From contig NC_030996.1 in the NCBI RefSeq assembly GCF_000149955.1, forward strand, positions 1,009,467 through 1,073,466: a stretch of 64,000 nucleotides of DNA. The letters are read 5' to 3'. Within the stretch, counting starts at the first letter, position 1, and every line of letters starts with the position of its first letter. The notes below the pieces were generated by a model, which did not search any database, was not told the origin of the DNA, and saw only the letters and a program-made list of their open reading frames with translations. A program made the position numbers and the translations under genes. This DNA comes from Fusarium oxysporum f. sp. lycopersici 4287. Lineage: Eukaryota > Ascomycota > Sordariomycetes > Hypocreales > Nectriaceae. Positions 1 through 12,964 of this stretch are shown here, piece after piece.

Positions 1-660
1 GATAACTTTGCGAGACTTGCATGACTGTCAAAAATGTAACGGCTTCATGAATCGAGCGGCAATCCGGGCCTGAGGCTGAGCTTAAAACTGGAACAAGTCT
101 CTTCGAGTGGTCGTGTCTTGTTGACTGCCAATAGGTCAACAACAGATCACTGCGCCGCTTCTGAAGGGCTTGTTTTGCAAGCGTCCTTGATTGCTCTCTT
201 TGGTGGCATGTTATTTCCTTGGCGGTAGGTCTTGGTGACGTATTCTTCAACCCTCTTCATCCATTCCAGGGCATATTGAACATGTTCACACCCTCTTGAT
301 CAACACGGTTCACAAATCGACGATGTTTCAATTGCCGTTATTTTCATACATGGTTTGAAGCATTAGAATACTCAAATTTTGTGAGTCTTGGTAAACATCT
401 GACATAAGCAAATCTGGGTCGTAATTTGGATATTCACGATGTTATTGGGTTAACATAGCCCCCGAAGGATTCAGTCCAAGCGGCGGGTAATGATTTCGCT
501 CATTTCGCTAGCTCAACTGCGCCTTTTGCTTGGCTCGCGCTGCCTAGCGCGTTACAATTTTTGTCTGATGATAAAAGCCTTCGCGTCAGCCCCAATTCCT
601 AAAGTTGCAGTAACCTTATCAATCTTCTCCACACTCGTTTCTTATTTCCGTCGTAACACA
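1..660. other. Upstream intergenic region
   Basis: I see no gene here. It is AT-rich and ends in the presumed promoter and 5' leader of the GH76 gene that starts at 661. The open frame from 490 into that gene has no separate protein character. Confidence 0.5.
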
Positions 661-2106
661 ATGGGTGTATTCCAGAAGGGTGCTGGCCTGGTGCTATTTT
701 TGGCACAGTTTGTACCTGTCCAGTCTATGAAGCTTGACAGCAAGGATGGCATCTTAGACGCGTCTAAGGGTCTTGCTGGGGATCTCATCAGCTTCTACAA
801 GGGCAATGAGACTGGTCAAACCCCTGGTCTTCTGCCCGAAAGGACTATGGGAACAGATGGGTACTATTGGTATCAGTCGGGGGCGTTCATGGGTTCTTTT
901 GTGGACTATTGGGCAATTGACAGGCGACAAGACCTACAACAAGCTCGTTACGGAGGGCATTCAATGGCAGGTTGGCAAGGGAAAGGACTTCATGCCCGCC
1001 AACAACACTGCGAGCATGGGCAACGACGACCAGTCTATTTGGGCCTTTGCTGCACTGACAGCCGCCGAATATGGCTATCCTGAACCCTCTGAAGGCCAAC
1101 CTGAATGGCTTGATCTTGCCGTTGCAGTCTGGGAAGAGCAACGCGCACGATGGGACACAGAAGTAGCGCAGAAGACCTGCAATGGCGGTCTTCGATGGCA
1201 AATCATGATGACCAATGCTGGTTTCGATTACAAGTCGAGTATGTTACCTCATCAAGTTCTGCCTTCAAGTCACTAACCTCTATAGCACTTGCCAATGTTC
1301 TTTTCTTCAATCTTGGCGCTCGTCTCGCTAGACTCACATCCAACGAGACATACGCCGACTATGCCTCAAAGACCTGGGACTGGCTCGAGACTAGTGAGTT
1401 AATCGACAAGGAGACTTGGGCAGTCTATGATGGTGCTCAAGCTACAGAGGGAACCAAGAACTGCTCAAATGTCAACCAGATCCAGTGGTCTGCCAATTCG
1501 GCAGGACTAACCATGGGTGCTGCATTCATGTACAACTTTGTAAGTATATAACTTGATGATAAATGGTTTTATACTGACTCATCTTTTCAGACTGAAGGAT
1601 CAGATGAATGGAGGAAACGTACCGAGAACCTCGCATCAGCAACCTTGGAGACATTCTTCAAAAAGAATGGTGACTTCAATGAGATCGCGTGTGCGAATAG
1701 CAAAGGAAAATGCCCTCGCGACATCGTCATGTACAAAGGCTTCACGCACCGATGGCTTGCCGTGGCCACCCAGGTGGCTCCCTTCACAGCCAGTTCCATA
1801 CTCCCTGTCCTTCGAAAATCGGCCGAGGGCCTGAAGGCAGAGGGAAATGGGGGTGATGCTTTGGAACAGAAGTTCTCTAACTTTGTTGTTGTTTCCAACT
1901 TGTTGATCGATGACTCTTCTGCCCCTGGACATCAGAATGAGACCGGCAAGACGGACAAGGCGGAGGACTCTCCCTCTTCGACATCCACGCCTGTTTCCAA
2001 GTCGTCGTCTGCTGAGGCTGAGGGCAACTCTGCCATCAAGCTCACAGGTTCAAGTAGCTTCCTGGCTTTATCCGTTCTTATAATGGCTTCCCAATGGATC
2101 TTGTAG
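661..2106 (+). CDS. GPI-anchored GH76 alpha-1,6-mannosidase (Dfg5/Dcw1 type), with a frameshift
   Basis: Enzymes of this family act at the cell surface and are thought to transfer GPI-linked mannoproteins onto wall glucan. The start at 661 gives a hydrophobic signal peptide. GH76 features follow: YYWYQSGAFMGSFVDYW, the LTGDKTYN block, NGGLRWQI and TKNCSNVNQIQWSANSAG. The C-terminus is Ser/Thr-rich and ends in a hydrophobic GPI signal (LALSVLIMASQWIL). Exons are 661-1238, 1286-1539 and 1591-2106; introns 1239-1285 and 1540-1590 have GT-AG ends and branch-like ctaac/ctgac. The frame breaks at the GGG at 911-913: dropping one G joins DYW to QLTGDKTYN, as the family expects. Either the base is a sequencing error or the gene is newly inactivated. 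Family call is firm; functional state is uncertain. Confidence 0.87.
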
Positions 2107-2909
2107 ATTCATAGCTGATTAGGGTTGGAACTTGACCTGATTATTGCTTGAATGACGTGAGTCAACGTGTATAGAGATTTATGAGGTGAAAGAAACTATA
2201 GAATACCTTAACGGCATGTTCATATAATAATCGCTGACCCGGTTTGGGCAACATACTTGTAATTCCAACTGAGAATGAGACAACATGATCAACTCGGAGC
2301 CAAATCTAGGTCCCGGTGGAGACCGACAATAGCTTCTAGGCTTTGGCCCCGCATCGGAGGCTAAGTGGACCTCTAGAAACTTTCCGAAGGTCCGGTGGAA
2401 TAGAGACCGAAGTCTACCGAAGCATGGGGTTGATTGATGGTGGATCATTGTGCGTTGGAGATCGTCTCAGCATCGAGTTTACAATCACGGCGACGCGTAT
2501 TCAGTTTTGACAGGTTATCGATCATTATATACAATTGCTAGAACTATAAACGCCTAGTATTCAGATCCAGCTTATGTACAAATCGAGGAAAAGTCTTTAC
2601 TCTGCTCGGTCAATCGCAGCTGCTTTCCTTGCTAAAATCCAATGATCCCTTGCCATAGTTCGCTCCAAGATTCATTCTTTCAGAGACCTCAATGCGATTC
2701 TGGTATATACAAATTTCTGCGAATATTTTTTCTCATTTCATGAAGAGGCTGGGTATCCGTGGTGTAGTAATGGTATGTCGGGGCGTGGTGGAACGTTTCA
2801 TATCGTCATTCGGTGGGATAAATCCCGACGCGATGGGTTAGGACAGTCATCTGGAAGGTGACAATGCCTTGTTTGTGGTGGTGTGTGCGATGCTATGGCC
2901 ACTACTCAT
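2107..2909. other. Intergenic region between convergent genes
   Basis: This holds the 3' flanks of the GH76 gene (plus) and of the small gene at 2910-3233 (minus). No coding sequence, RNA or repeat is apparent. Confidence 0.45.
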
Positions 2910-3233
2910 CTATTGTCGGCCAGCAGGGATGGAGATGCCAGACCAGCGAGGAGCGGATGAAGGCTCAAAGACGTTGGTGCCCAGAGGAGGGTCACGGCTG
3001 GTAGTGGTAGCGGAGATGCTGGGTGTCTCAGTGACGATGGCGGAAGTTTCGGAAACGTTGACACGGTTGCCCCAGAACTTGTCCATGATGGGATCATGGA
3101 CAGCCGAATCGCGAGTGTTGGAGAGGTTACGGCTGGGCTCGGTGGTGCTCAGTCGTCGAACCTGGGTAAGTCCACGGAGAGCACGAGGAGCAGTGCGAAC
3201 ACCACGGGAGAGAGTCTGGATGGAAGAGCTCAT
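2910..3233 (-). CDS. Small protein with mitochondrial-targeting-like N-terminus
   Basis: The single-exon frame codes 107 aa. The first 30 residues are rich in Arg, Ser and Leu with no acidic residue (MSSSIQTLSRGVRTAPRALR onwards), like a mitochondrial presequence. The rest is Ser/Thr/Pro-rich and ends PRWSGISIPAGRQ. I know no domain for it. Codon usage is C-rich at third positions, as in the surrounding real genes, and the ATG at 3231-3233 is a sensible start. It is probably a conserved fungal hypothetical protein, but its function cannot be read from sequence. It is transcribed toward the GH76 gene. Confidence 0.7.
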   Translation of the reverse strand: MSSSIQTLSRGVRTAPRALRGLTQVRRLSTTEPSRNLSNTRDSAVHDPIMDKFWGNRVNVSETSAIVTETPSISATTTSRDPPLGTNVFEPSSAPRWSGISIPAGRQ

Positions 3234-4762
3234 GATGAAAGTGTTGGAGATTAGAGCGAGTAGATGGGTGTATTGATCAGATAACAGATGATTTGGAGTA
3301 CAGAATCTGGGGAATTCGGAGTCCTTTCAATCTACTTATATCCTTCTCGGGCTGGTCCCCGGGCTGAGGGTGCTTCGGCTCGGATGAAGGGAATGCGCCT
3401 GGAAAAGGCAATTCCCCGCAACAAAACTCCCCGCACTATCACCGGTTCACTCCGCATTTACCCCAAAGTGGCCTGACATTTAACCTGGAACCCGATGTCG
3501 GTAGTTGTTTGCCAAGGGCAATGGAAGAGTGACATGTCTGTCAATACAATGAGGCTACAGACTTAGGTATAGAAACTTCGATAGCTTGCTTCTGGATATC
3601 TTGCATCGTGATTGTCTGCCCATGTCCACCCCAGATTCTTGCGATGTCAGGCCCATCCGATAATGCAACGGTACCACGCGCATATCTCCTTGACCACTGG
3701 AAGTGAGGCTGGTTGTTGGCTGTACCCTCGCTTTTGGTTTCATGACCGCCGGCGAACCCTCCCAGTCAGTAGATGGGTGGCTGTCGCTTCACGCGATGAA
3801 GAGGAGACTTTTTACTGGACCATCTAGGCAGCTGCGTACATATAGTGATATCCAGGTGCTATGTCCGCCGGTTAATCGAGTCGTTGTCGCTCAAGAAAAG
3901 ATGGTGGGTGTGATTCTGTGCCGCGCCGCTGAACTTATCCAGCCAATACCCTTGCACGGCGGGTTCGCTGGGCGGATGATTCGCTACTTATAGAAGATTA
4001 TCTATCTCCCTATTTCTCCTATATGTTGCACGATTCTCTTGAGTGAGTACTGCAGCCATTAATCTCATTCACCTAGAAGTTGCTCTTACAGTGATAAGGT
4101 TTGAGGATCATCAAAGCACTGAAGGAGACAGCCGATAACGCGAAACGGTATGATCATACTATATTGGCGACGATGGATTGCAGAAGATAACATGAAGCTC
4201 TTCAGGCCCCCCCAAGCTAACATAAAAACAAAGAAAATCGAACTGTAGCATAAGGATTCTGTTGAGTAGTTGCTCGCAAATAAAGCAATTTTGGATTGCA
4301 TCATTACCTTCCAGATCATGGAACCGATACCTTGCGCCTTGGGAACTATAGTTCACCCCGAAAAGCAGAAACGGAAAAGCGACACGAAATCATGAGAAAT
4401 GCGCAAGTGGAATAGACAAGAGTGCCTCAGCTTCATGTCGATCAATGAAGGGTGACGCATATGATACTTTGAAAACGGGAGTTGCTGTGATCAAAGGAGA
4501 GAATTACATAGCCCACGGCTTTCGGTGGGCGTCGCGAAGGATCGTGTTGGATGTTGTGCATCGTTGTGTACGAAAATGGTCGTCTTCAAAGGCGTCTCGA
4601 GAGTGCCAAGTATGCCCGCTCGCTTATCGTTGTCGAGGTTGGTTATGGCGCTGCTTCCTTTCGTTCATACCTAATCATTGCTATACTCCGTCGTTCCATC
4701 AGCTAAGAGGATCGTCTTCGGTAACCGACTGAATCCAGCATCTTCGTAACACACATGGCTTT
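3234..4762. other. Intergenic region, about 1.5 kb
   Basis: It contains the promoter of the small gene ending at 2910 and the 3' flank of the MFS gene at 4763-6577. Open frames here (for example 3703-3993 and 4445-4732) have no recognisable protein character. I see no RNA gene. Confidence 0.4.
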
Positions 4763-6577
4763 TTATGACAAAGAGTTCCTGCCACGTCGACCACGGCGAG
4801 ATTCATTGGTGGCTGTCTTGGTAAGGGCGTTATCCACCATGACATCGTCCTTCTTGATACTTCTTCGTGGAATCCAGAAAAGCTGAACTGCTCCGATAAC
4901 AGCTACAACAACACAGCTGAACCACGCTGACACGGAACCTGACAGAGCATAGAAAACTCCAGCAAGAGGCGGCGCAACAGTACGTGCCAAACAGGCACCA
5001 GACATAGCCAAGCCATTGACTCGGCCAAGTACCTGAGGAGATGGCGTAGCATCCTTAATAAGAATGAGAGTAACAGGTGCCACTATCAGCCCGCAGAAAC
5101 TCTGCATTAACAAGGATGCGTAGATTCCCAAGGAGACAACTGGTTCGCCAAACGCAGAGAGGAAAGGCATGAGCAAGTAGGAAGCAGGATACAAGATAAT
5201 CATGCTCACAAAGGAATGCCATACTCCAACGCGGCTAACGAACACGGGGAAGATGACGGCTTGGATGAACAGACCCAGTACTCCGTTCACTGCAAGGTAT
5301 ACGCCGACATCGTGTACGGTGTAACCAAGACCACCAATCCAGTCAATAGTTCCGCGTTTCTCAGCAGGATCGTCGAGCAGATACGTGGCGAGAAGGCTGC
5401 TTGCAGCCATCTGGTGATACGAGAAGATAAGTAGTGCGACGATGAGCATCATGATCGTCTTGTTGAACGTTCGTTCACCGGACTTGGCCTGCTCGTCCTC
5501 CTGCTCCTCGTTAGGGGGTGTGAGAAGATCCTGAGGAAGGACAATGGAGTGCACAGTTCCGAAAGAAGAGCGGCGGAGGTCGATAAAGTCGTGTTCAACT
5601 GCCATTCCAAGACTGGACTCGGCGAAGCGAGGTCGTGATCGGCTGGTGGAGGGAGACATGTGTCGACGGCTGCGAGAAACGGAGGTGCGGACGGCAGAGC
5701 GTCGGAGAGGTGTGCGCTCATCGATAGATTCGAGATCGTCTATAGCAGGGACTTCTTGGTAGTTGATAACGCCATTCTCGCCCTCGGATCCGGGCTTCAC
5801 AAGTGTCTCCTCAAGAAGAAAGAGTCCTTGAATAACGGCGATGGCCACCACGGCCACTGACACAAGGTTAGGGAGCAGGTAAGGATATCGCCCAAACAGT
5901 CCATCCTCTGAAAAGATTGAAGGGTAAAACTTGGCAGGTTGAGCGAGGAAACCTCCCATGGCGGATCCGATGATGCCGCCAAGAGTCCAGACGAAAGGCT
6001 GCACGGCGTAAGCCTTGGCTGTGAGAAAGTCAGCATCTCCACGATAATCCTAGCTCAAAGAAAAACTTACGCTCATGCTCAGGCAATTTCACCATCTCAG
6101 CGACCATAGTCTGCATGACCGACACGTTTCCGTTCAGCGCGCCGCCGACAAACCTTGCCAGAAGAGCAACCCAGTAGCTCTTAGCCAAACCAAAAATAAG
6201 ACTCGACAATGCCACGCCAACGAGTCCAAACAGAACAACGGGCTTTCGACCGACGCGGTCCGAAAGAATACCCCATCCCATCGAGGTCAGCGCCTCAGCG
6301 ACCGCATATGCCGAGACGAGCAGTCCCGCGTAAAGTGAAGCATCTTTCTCAGCAATACCCAAATCCTTGACCATCACAAATGTGTAGGCCAGAATGGAAT
6401 TGAAGGCAATCGGCTCCGAAAAGCGACATATTGCTGCATGTCGTGGTTAGCGCTCGTGAGATTATCATGGGTGAGGGGCCGTTATGGCGGTGAGAGAGAG
6501 GCGCGCATACCGAGAATTAGAAGTTGCCTCGTGGGGAAAGCATTAGGATCTTTGTCTTCCCTTGCTCTCAAATTCAT
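4763..6577 (-). CDS. MFS transporter, DHA1 / ZIF1-YCR023C-like
   Basis: A 561-aa membrane carrier in three exons: 6511-6577, 6071-6433 and 4763-6018. Introns 6434-6510 and 6019-6070 have GT-AG ends, and joining them keeps one frame. Exon 1 gives the subfamily's FPTRQLLIL opening; exon 2 holds the MFS signature GILSDRVGRKPVVLFG and NGNVSVMQTMVAEM; exon 3 starts with AYAVQPFVWTLGGIIGSAMG. A long cytoplasmic loop full of Arg and Ser lies in the middle, followed by six more hydrophobic segments. This is the ZIF1-like branch of fungal DHA1 proteins, whose substrates are mostly unknown (metal chelates or small organic compounds are proposed for relatives). The short first exon depends on the ATG at 6575-6577. 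Confidence 0.9.
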
Positions 6578-9018
6578 GATATTTACAGCAAATCTTGAGT
6601 TTCTTTTCTTCTTCTCTTGGAAAGTAAATGATCTGAGAGAGCAAGGGCGCGAAGTTGCAAGACCCGAAAGTGAAAAGAGAGTCCAGGACAGAAAGAAAAA
6701 ACTCTTTTGGCGGGCCTCATGACTCTCAAGTAGCCTAACAGAAAATCCACGGCCGCTGAACGAGTGCGCTTATGGTACTACGGCCCGCAAACCGACTCGG
6801 TGCAACGCTACTGTAACCCCCCACGCAAGTTTTGCAGCGTTGCCACCACACCCCCCCCCCCCGGTCAATTCACGACATCCAATGCAATGTTTATCACTTG
6901 GCAAACGAGGGGGAAAGATCCTGGTTCACGGAGAATCTCTGCTAATACTGCGGATATTCTCAGCGCATCATCATTATCGCTCCATGCAAGACATGAGCTA
7001 ATGGAATGGGCGTTGGCGGAGATTGAATGCCTCTGCGCATTCCCGCGTCGACCTCCTCCCCTGCTCATTACTCAAGATCTCGATAGCCTAGCACCAACAC
7101 GAATCACTCACTGTAAGAATTTGCTTCTTTTTAAACTTTGAGCTTGACTGGTGTCTTCTTGACCGCTCGCTTCACGGTCGGATGACAATACAGTAGCCTA
7201 CCTTACCAAAATGCGGATGATCAGCGGCAAGTATTTACCCTGACCGTTTGTTTGCCACCAACGGGAGGCAAGGCCACTTTTCCTCGTCGTGATGTGATGT
7301 CAAACCGCATGCTCCGGCTGTCAAAGTGTCAAACAAACTCTAACAGCCATAGCGCAACCTGCAAAAAAAACGACAACACGTCGCATACAATTTCATCACA
7401 ATACCGATTCAATATTCACTAAGATCAATCAAGACTTTTGTCACACAGCACCTAGATCTTCCGTCGCACACCGTTCTTCTGCCAAGTGACGACCCGCCCA
7501 TCTTTCATGTGTGGCGAAACGGAAATCGTTCAACCAACGTCTAGTGGGAGGCGAGCCAATCGACACCGAGTTTTCGCAGCTATCATGCGGGCACGATGAG
7601 GCTGAAAACGGAAAAGACGATTTCATGCAACAGGATGATGTGGTATCGGTAGATGACAGATCGGATCCAGATCTCAACTGTTTCTCTTAGCTTCCCTATT
7701 GAGGTCTGAGCTTACTCTGATCTGCATGCTTCTTTTCACTGCACGGGCCCAGGATTATCCGCAATATTGTAACGAGATAAGCACGATTAGGCGCTGAATC
7801 CCAGGCATTGACGGCTATATGCAGAGTAATACATCCGGACCAATAAATCGTATTCTGTGAATTATCGGGAGGCTGAAAAGCTTATGCTGGTACAGCATTA
7901 GTGCATGAATATGATACTCTCATGAGCTGGTAGCTTGGCCTGCTTGGTAATGTTCCCCGCTCACTCACCGGTTTCTTTAGTTCCTGGTGGCTGGGGACTG
8001 TCGCTTCAGCCTTGACAACGAAAGTCGGTAATTGAGCGATGCTTGTTCTACAACGTATGATCCAGCTTGTGTCCATGGTATAATCCTTGATGATGCGCGA
8101 ATATGATACAAGCTCCCAAAGCCGTGTTACGGGTACTTGGGTACCATCCCAGGGCAAGAAAAGACACGAGCACGTGAATTTCTTAGAATGGTACGCTGCA
8201 ACATAGCATACAAATGGACATCTGCTCATAGAAACCAAGAATGGTGCACCAAGGACTGATGCCAATGGGCTGTGATATTATGTCCGCCGGTGTATCGTCT
8301 CCAATGTCACAATTCGGAACAAAGCTCCCTACCCACGACAATTTCTGTTTCTTGTCAAACACTGGTTAATCACCCCGGGATGTGGCTGACCCTTTGTGCT
8401 CATCAGACAAATTGCTTTTGCTCCATGTGCGACAGATCATCTCGAAAACCGGACTGCTGATTCATTATATACTTCCGTATCACCGTCGCTAGCGAATACG
8501 GTGGGTAGCACGAATTTCGTATTGACTATACCCCTGCAATGTCTCAATATCTTATGCACGGGGAAACAAGCATCTGCAGTCGAAACGTGGTTTACAAGAC
8601 TCATTGGGACAAGTCTTATCGTCATAGAAGGTGAAACAAGTACGGCACAATGACTTGGGCGTTGTTGGGCCCTTCCGTTGATTTCTTATTCACTGACTTG
8701 TCCCTGTATCATATTATGCCTGGTTGCCTTGGTGATTTATCGAAGTGACATCATCGAGATCTTCACAGTACTTATCCGTGCGCTGGAATGAGCTTTACTT
8801 TACATGCTGTCACCATTATTCCAGAAACGGAGGATATGCGAGTCGGGGGTACACGAATTTAGGAGTAGGAAGTGTCTCACTTAATTCTTGAGCAGCATAG
8901 ACATTAATGGCTAAATTTAGTGGATTTCAACAACAAAGGGGCGGCGAGAGTTGACCATGACCATCGTGAAAGATGAATGATACTGCATTGAATTTTACAG
9001 GTAAGGTCATCCGTCAGA
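6578..9018. other. Gene-poor 2.4 kb intergenic region
   Basis: No convincing gene was found on either strand. A run of 12 C residues occurs at 6851-6862. The longest open frame (7882-8265, minus) has no recognisable domain. It contains the promoter of the MFS gene on the left and the 3' flank of the DUF427 gene on the right. Confidence 0.4.
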
Positions 9019-9872
9019 CTATGCAAATTTAGTTCTGGGACGTTCCTGGAGTTCACCATCTAAGATGATATCAACCTTCTCGTTGTAAAAGCAGACAAGT
9101 CGTGCAATCGCTGCGCTCTCAAGAGTTGGGTGGTTATAATACCAGACCAGGTTCTCAAAGGTCTTTCCGTCGATGACAATATTATAGTATTCGGCCTCGC
9201 CCTTGTAAGGACACTTAGATCTGACGGGGCTTTTCAATAGGACAGTCTGATCAACAGCAGACAATGGAAGGTAGTAACGAGTCGGCAGACCTGTCTCGAG
9301 GAGATGCATGGATGATGTAGCTTTCGCAACTGTTCTGCCGTTGACTTTGACTTCAATGGGACGTGTGGAGTGCAGGATGTCAACGCGTTTGAAGGGATCT
9401 TTCGCGTGGACGAAGATGGGTTCATCCTCCTCAAACCATTGATCTAACATCTGTCAGTGCGATGATATTCTTAAGTCATACTCGAAAGCTTACCTATACT
9501 GCGAAATTCAACCCGCACCATATCAGAAAGTGCCCCAAGGGTCACATCTTGAAAGAAGCGCACAACATTGTCCACTTTTACCTCCTTGATACTATCATGG
9601 GCTGGGATCACGAGTTGAGCTATCGCAGCCCTCTCTTTGAGCTCCACCGAGATATTCTTCTTATCAACCAGCTTCGCGTTCTTCACATCAACCACCGGCA
9701 CATAGATAGTGGGGAAACTGTCATGTTCCCAAACATAGACTCCGTGAGTAGTATCCACAATAGTGGTATGGTTGTGAATGGCTCGTATGCGGCGAGATGT
9801 CTGCATTGTCTTGCGGGGACCATGTTCGATCAGGCTCTGAGCGAGCTCAACCAGGCCTGATGCACTACTCAT
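9019..9872 (-). CDS. Tandem DUF427 domain protein
   Basis: The protein has 267 aa in two exons, 9494-9872 and 9019-9443. Intron 9444-9493 has GT-AG ends; the acceptor is the TTAG at 9444-9447 rather than the nearer ACAG, because only the former keeps RSIDQWFEEDEPIF in frame. Two copies of the DUF427 fold are visible: one around RRIRAIHNHTTIVDTT...VYVWEH, the other around IEVKVNGRTVAKA...RYYLPL and CPYKGEAEYYNI. DUF427 proteins are small, probably cytosolic, and of unknown biochemical role. I chose the ATG at 9870-9872 (MSSASGLVELAQ) because upstream residues look non-conserved. The family is clear; the function is not known. Confidence 0.85.
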
Positions 9873-11119
9873 ATTGAGATATACCTGAATATGTTTATTT
9901 TTCGTGATTCTGTGTTTCTTAAATAAAGATATGGCAGTATCAAAGGATGTTGGGTGAGGACAAGTACCCCGCTCAATGACGCGGACAATATTCAGACGCT
10001 GGTCTTGATTTATAATCATCGCTGCAGGAAGACTAACTCGAGTATGAGAATGTTAATGTCATTTTAAATAGCTCTGACCTTATCTCGGGTTCCTAAAAAA
10101 AAAAAACTCCATGAGATTTAAATTGTTCCCACTTTGTTGCAAGCGTATTGCTGGCTTTTGAATGCAGTGATACTAGAACTTCGGCTTGATATGATTTCGC
10201 GCTCTCTGGTATGTTGGTCACAAACCAACGGGCACAATTAAGTGTCGGTTTAAGATAATAAGACATCGTTTTCTTTTCTTTCGAAGTGATGATTTGCCCA
10301 TTCCGGTATCAGCCAAGGACAAGTTGGCTGGCCGTTGGTGGATGACTGACACAGACAAAATGAATCGACGGAATCCATAATCAATGCCACCAGTTGAGGT
10401 GTTTTTAGAAAGAAGTCCGTGAAGGCGGTTGAGTTAACTCTGGCCTGATTCATCGAGGAGAGTCTGTTTGGGGAGGAGCTGGCTAGACTGCAGGCTGTAG
10501 TATTTGTGTCGATAGCGCATCGACGTGCGCTGCGACCTGTCCTGTATTATGTCTTAGTTCTGTCAGGTGAAGCAGAGGTAACAGAAGAGCGCTACAATCT
10601 CTGGGGTCATGTCGTATTTGAAGGAGACCGAGTTGAGCAAACGGTCTCGTCGTGTTCGACTTGTAGACGTCGAACGGCATCAATGACTATTTCCCAAAGC
10701 ACTACTAGCCTCCATGAGTCCATCTTTTCCATCTTTATGACTCGTAATTCAATAACTGCGGCATCTACGACCTGGACCTAGGGTACAACGGAGTGCAGCG
10801 CCTCGAGTTCCATTACATACGTTGCAGCGAGCGCGCTTTTAATATCTCGGGAGGCACTGCAAACGACGGTAACGAAGAAGAAACGACCCATTCAACTACG
10901 GACCGCTACTCCGGCCCAGCTACTCCCGCATCAGATGAGTTTGATCTTCCACAGAGCTCCGCAACATGATTCCTTTGATCCTCTCGTGAAGATTCAACAT
11001 TCTCCAGAAACCTTCGAAATGTTATGTCCAAAGCCAGGTTCACTTGTAATGGGATGTATTTATCGAAACTATACCTAACAAGCAGTACCTACCGCAACAA
11101 AACTAGAGCCACGGGTATT
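9873..11119. other. Intergenic region, with a possible coding remnant
   Basis: It holds the DUF427 promoter, an A-run near 10095-10106 and the 3' flank of the oxidase gene at 11120. A coding-like segment inside it (10748-10969) is listed separately. Confidence 0.4.
10748..10969 (+). pseudogene. Coding-like remnant of unknown origin
   Basis: A 73-codon frame without a start codon ends at TGA 10967-10969. It reads as plausible protein (CGIYDLDLGYNGVQRLEFHY, then CSERAFNISGG) with an acidic Ser/Thr tail. A stop lies directly upstream in frame (near 10745), and I could not find a matching upstream exon. It may be the end of a decayed gene or chance. I recognise no family. Confidence 0.25.
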
Positions 11120-12964
11120 TTAAATCCTTCTACAAAGCTTGCCTGTGTCTAGACTATAATCCCAAGCATCACTTCCGACTCCCGATAAAACCCAAAGACT
11201 CTGAGTAGGGTCATACTTTTCCTTCACCGCCAACAGGCGGGAATAGAATACTCCGTAGAAGTCCTTTTTGAAAGACGGATTATAAGGATTTGCCTCATTC
11301 ATATACGCTCCAGTATCTGGCGCCCATTCCTGCCAGAGCTTTTCCTTTGAATCGTTCAGATCACGTGCTCCTTTTGCCAGCGTTTCTGCCGGCGTAAGAG
11401 TAGTGTCGAGAGTCAGACTGTAGCTCATTGTATGAAGATAGGTCGATCGCCATGCTGGTAGAAGTGCGCCTTGCATGCTTCTTGGCGTGTTCGCAGGACC
11501 CGGTCCACCTTGCAAACCGATAACAACCATACCGGATCCTTCCGGGTCTGAGTTTGTAAGCATCCGCTTGAGGTAGCTAATTAACCTCTTCTGGCTGATT
11601 TCGGATGTCTCTCGGCGGCCAAGAAGTCGACTGGACGGCATTGAATAAGCTCCGGCCTGGTTTGAGCCTCCAGCATTCAAGGCTTCGAAGAACCCCTTGT
11701 AGGTGGGATAGACAGTTGTGTTGGAAGCAACGACGGATAGGATGCTGCTGTCGTTGCCAGTAAAAGCATGGATTCGATCGATTGCCATCTGAGCCAGCTT
11801 TTCGGTGGCTGTCTGTGACTTGTTGAAGGCATAAAATCCCTGGCTGATGCTGATGCCGGCTTTGTGATTACCTTGTACTACCGCTGCACCGGCTAATCCA
11901 GCATCCATAAGATCAGGAAGTAGGCGCAATAACTCTGAGAAAGCGTTCCAGGTTGCTTCATATGCAGCTGAGGTGTTACCACGAGGAGAAATAGCGAAAC
12001 CGGTTTCGATGACACTTGGCGCGGGATAAGCTTTCAGCACGTATTCAGTAACGATGCCATATTGTCCCGCGCCACCCCCTCGAATGGCCCAGAGCAGGTC
12101 CTGATTCTGAGTGGCATCGGCAGTGAGTATTTGACCCTGAGTCGTTACAACTCTCACTTGGTATATGTTGTCAGCGGCCAAACCGAAGGTGCTGGACAAT
12201 GGGCCATGACCACCGCCTTGAATGTGCCCTCCCAAGCCAACTGTGGCATCATTACCGCTTACGATGACATGGCCGTGCTTGAGGGCGTGACCAACTGCAT
12301 CACCGTAAGTGAGTCCGCTTGCAGCTATCAGCACGGTGTCTGTCTTGTTAGTCCCAGGCACTATCCAGTTCGGATCGAACTTGACACGTTGCATGTGGCG
12401 AGTCCAGATGGACAGGGAGTGTGCACCACTGGATCTATAAGAACACTATTAGCAAGAGCCGAAAGCTTCGTGGCGGCAATGAAATACGAACCTTCCACAT
12501 AAGTCGTGGCCAGTTCCTTTAACAACGATGCGAATATTTCGCTCTGATGCCCATTTGACAGCGAGAGCGATCTGTTCATCGCTCGTCGCATTTACAACAT
12601 AACTTGGATAGCCACCGAGATGGCAACCAACCGTTTTGCTATACCCTTGAGCCCCAGGAGGTATACAGGAATTGTTGGCGTATAAAGCGGACGAAATCGA
12701 CTCGGGAAGGTTGGCATGGAACATCGACTGAGTCCAGTTGGCCTCAACGACGTTGCATTTCAATGGTGAATCAAATGGATTCGTTTTGTAACAGGAGGAT
12801 GCAGCCGGGCGTGTTTTTATGAGACTGCCACTGATAGATTCATTCAATGCCGCCCACTCGGCGTCAATGGGCCAAGCTTTATCGAATGGTGAAAGTTTGC
12901 ATTTCGGCGGCTCTGTTGGGGAAGCAAGAGCTGCTGAACATAAAAGAAGCGCAAGCAAACGCAT
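11120..12964 (-). CDS. Secreted FAD-linked oxidase, isoamyl-alcohol-oxidase (MreA)-like
   Basis: The predicted 595-aa flavoenzyme belongs to the vanillyl-alcohol-oxidase (PCMH-type FAD) fold. Exons are 12492-12964 and 11120-12434, with GT-AG intron 12435-12491. A signal peptide (MRLLALLLCSAALAS) and several Cys residues indicate secretion. The FAD-binding domain shows VVKGTGHDLCGRSSGAHSLS, whose His is the expected covalent flavin attachment site, followed by VGLGGHIQGGGHG and the LLWAIRGGGAGQYGIVTE block. The BBE domain tail (AYMNEANPYNP...DFYGVFYSRLLAVKEKYDP) is complete. The Cys used for a second flavin bond in berberine-bridge enzymes is absent (GNDATVG), so single attachment is likely. 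Such enzymes oxidise alcohols or carbohydrates; the substrate here is unknown. Confidence 0.92.

Noticed and set aside
3703..3993. 96-aa plus-strand open frame
   Set aside because: No recognisable protein character and no neighbouring exon; not supportable as a gene.
7882..8265. 127-aa minus-strand open frame in the 6.6-9.0 kb spacer
   Set aside because: No domain, signal or coding-like composition; most likely chance.
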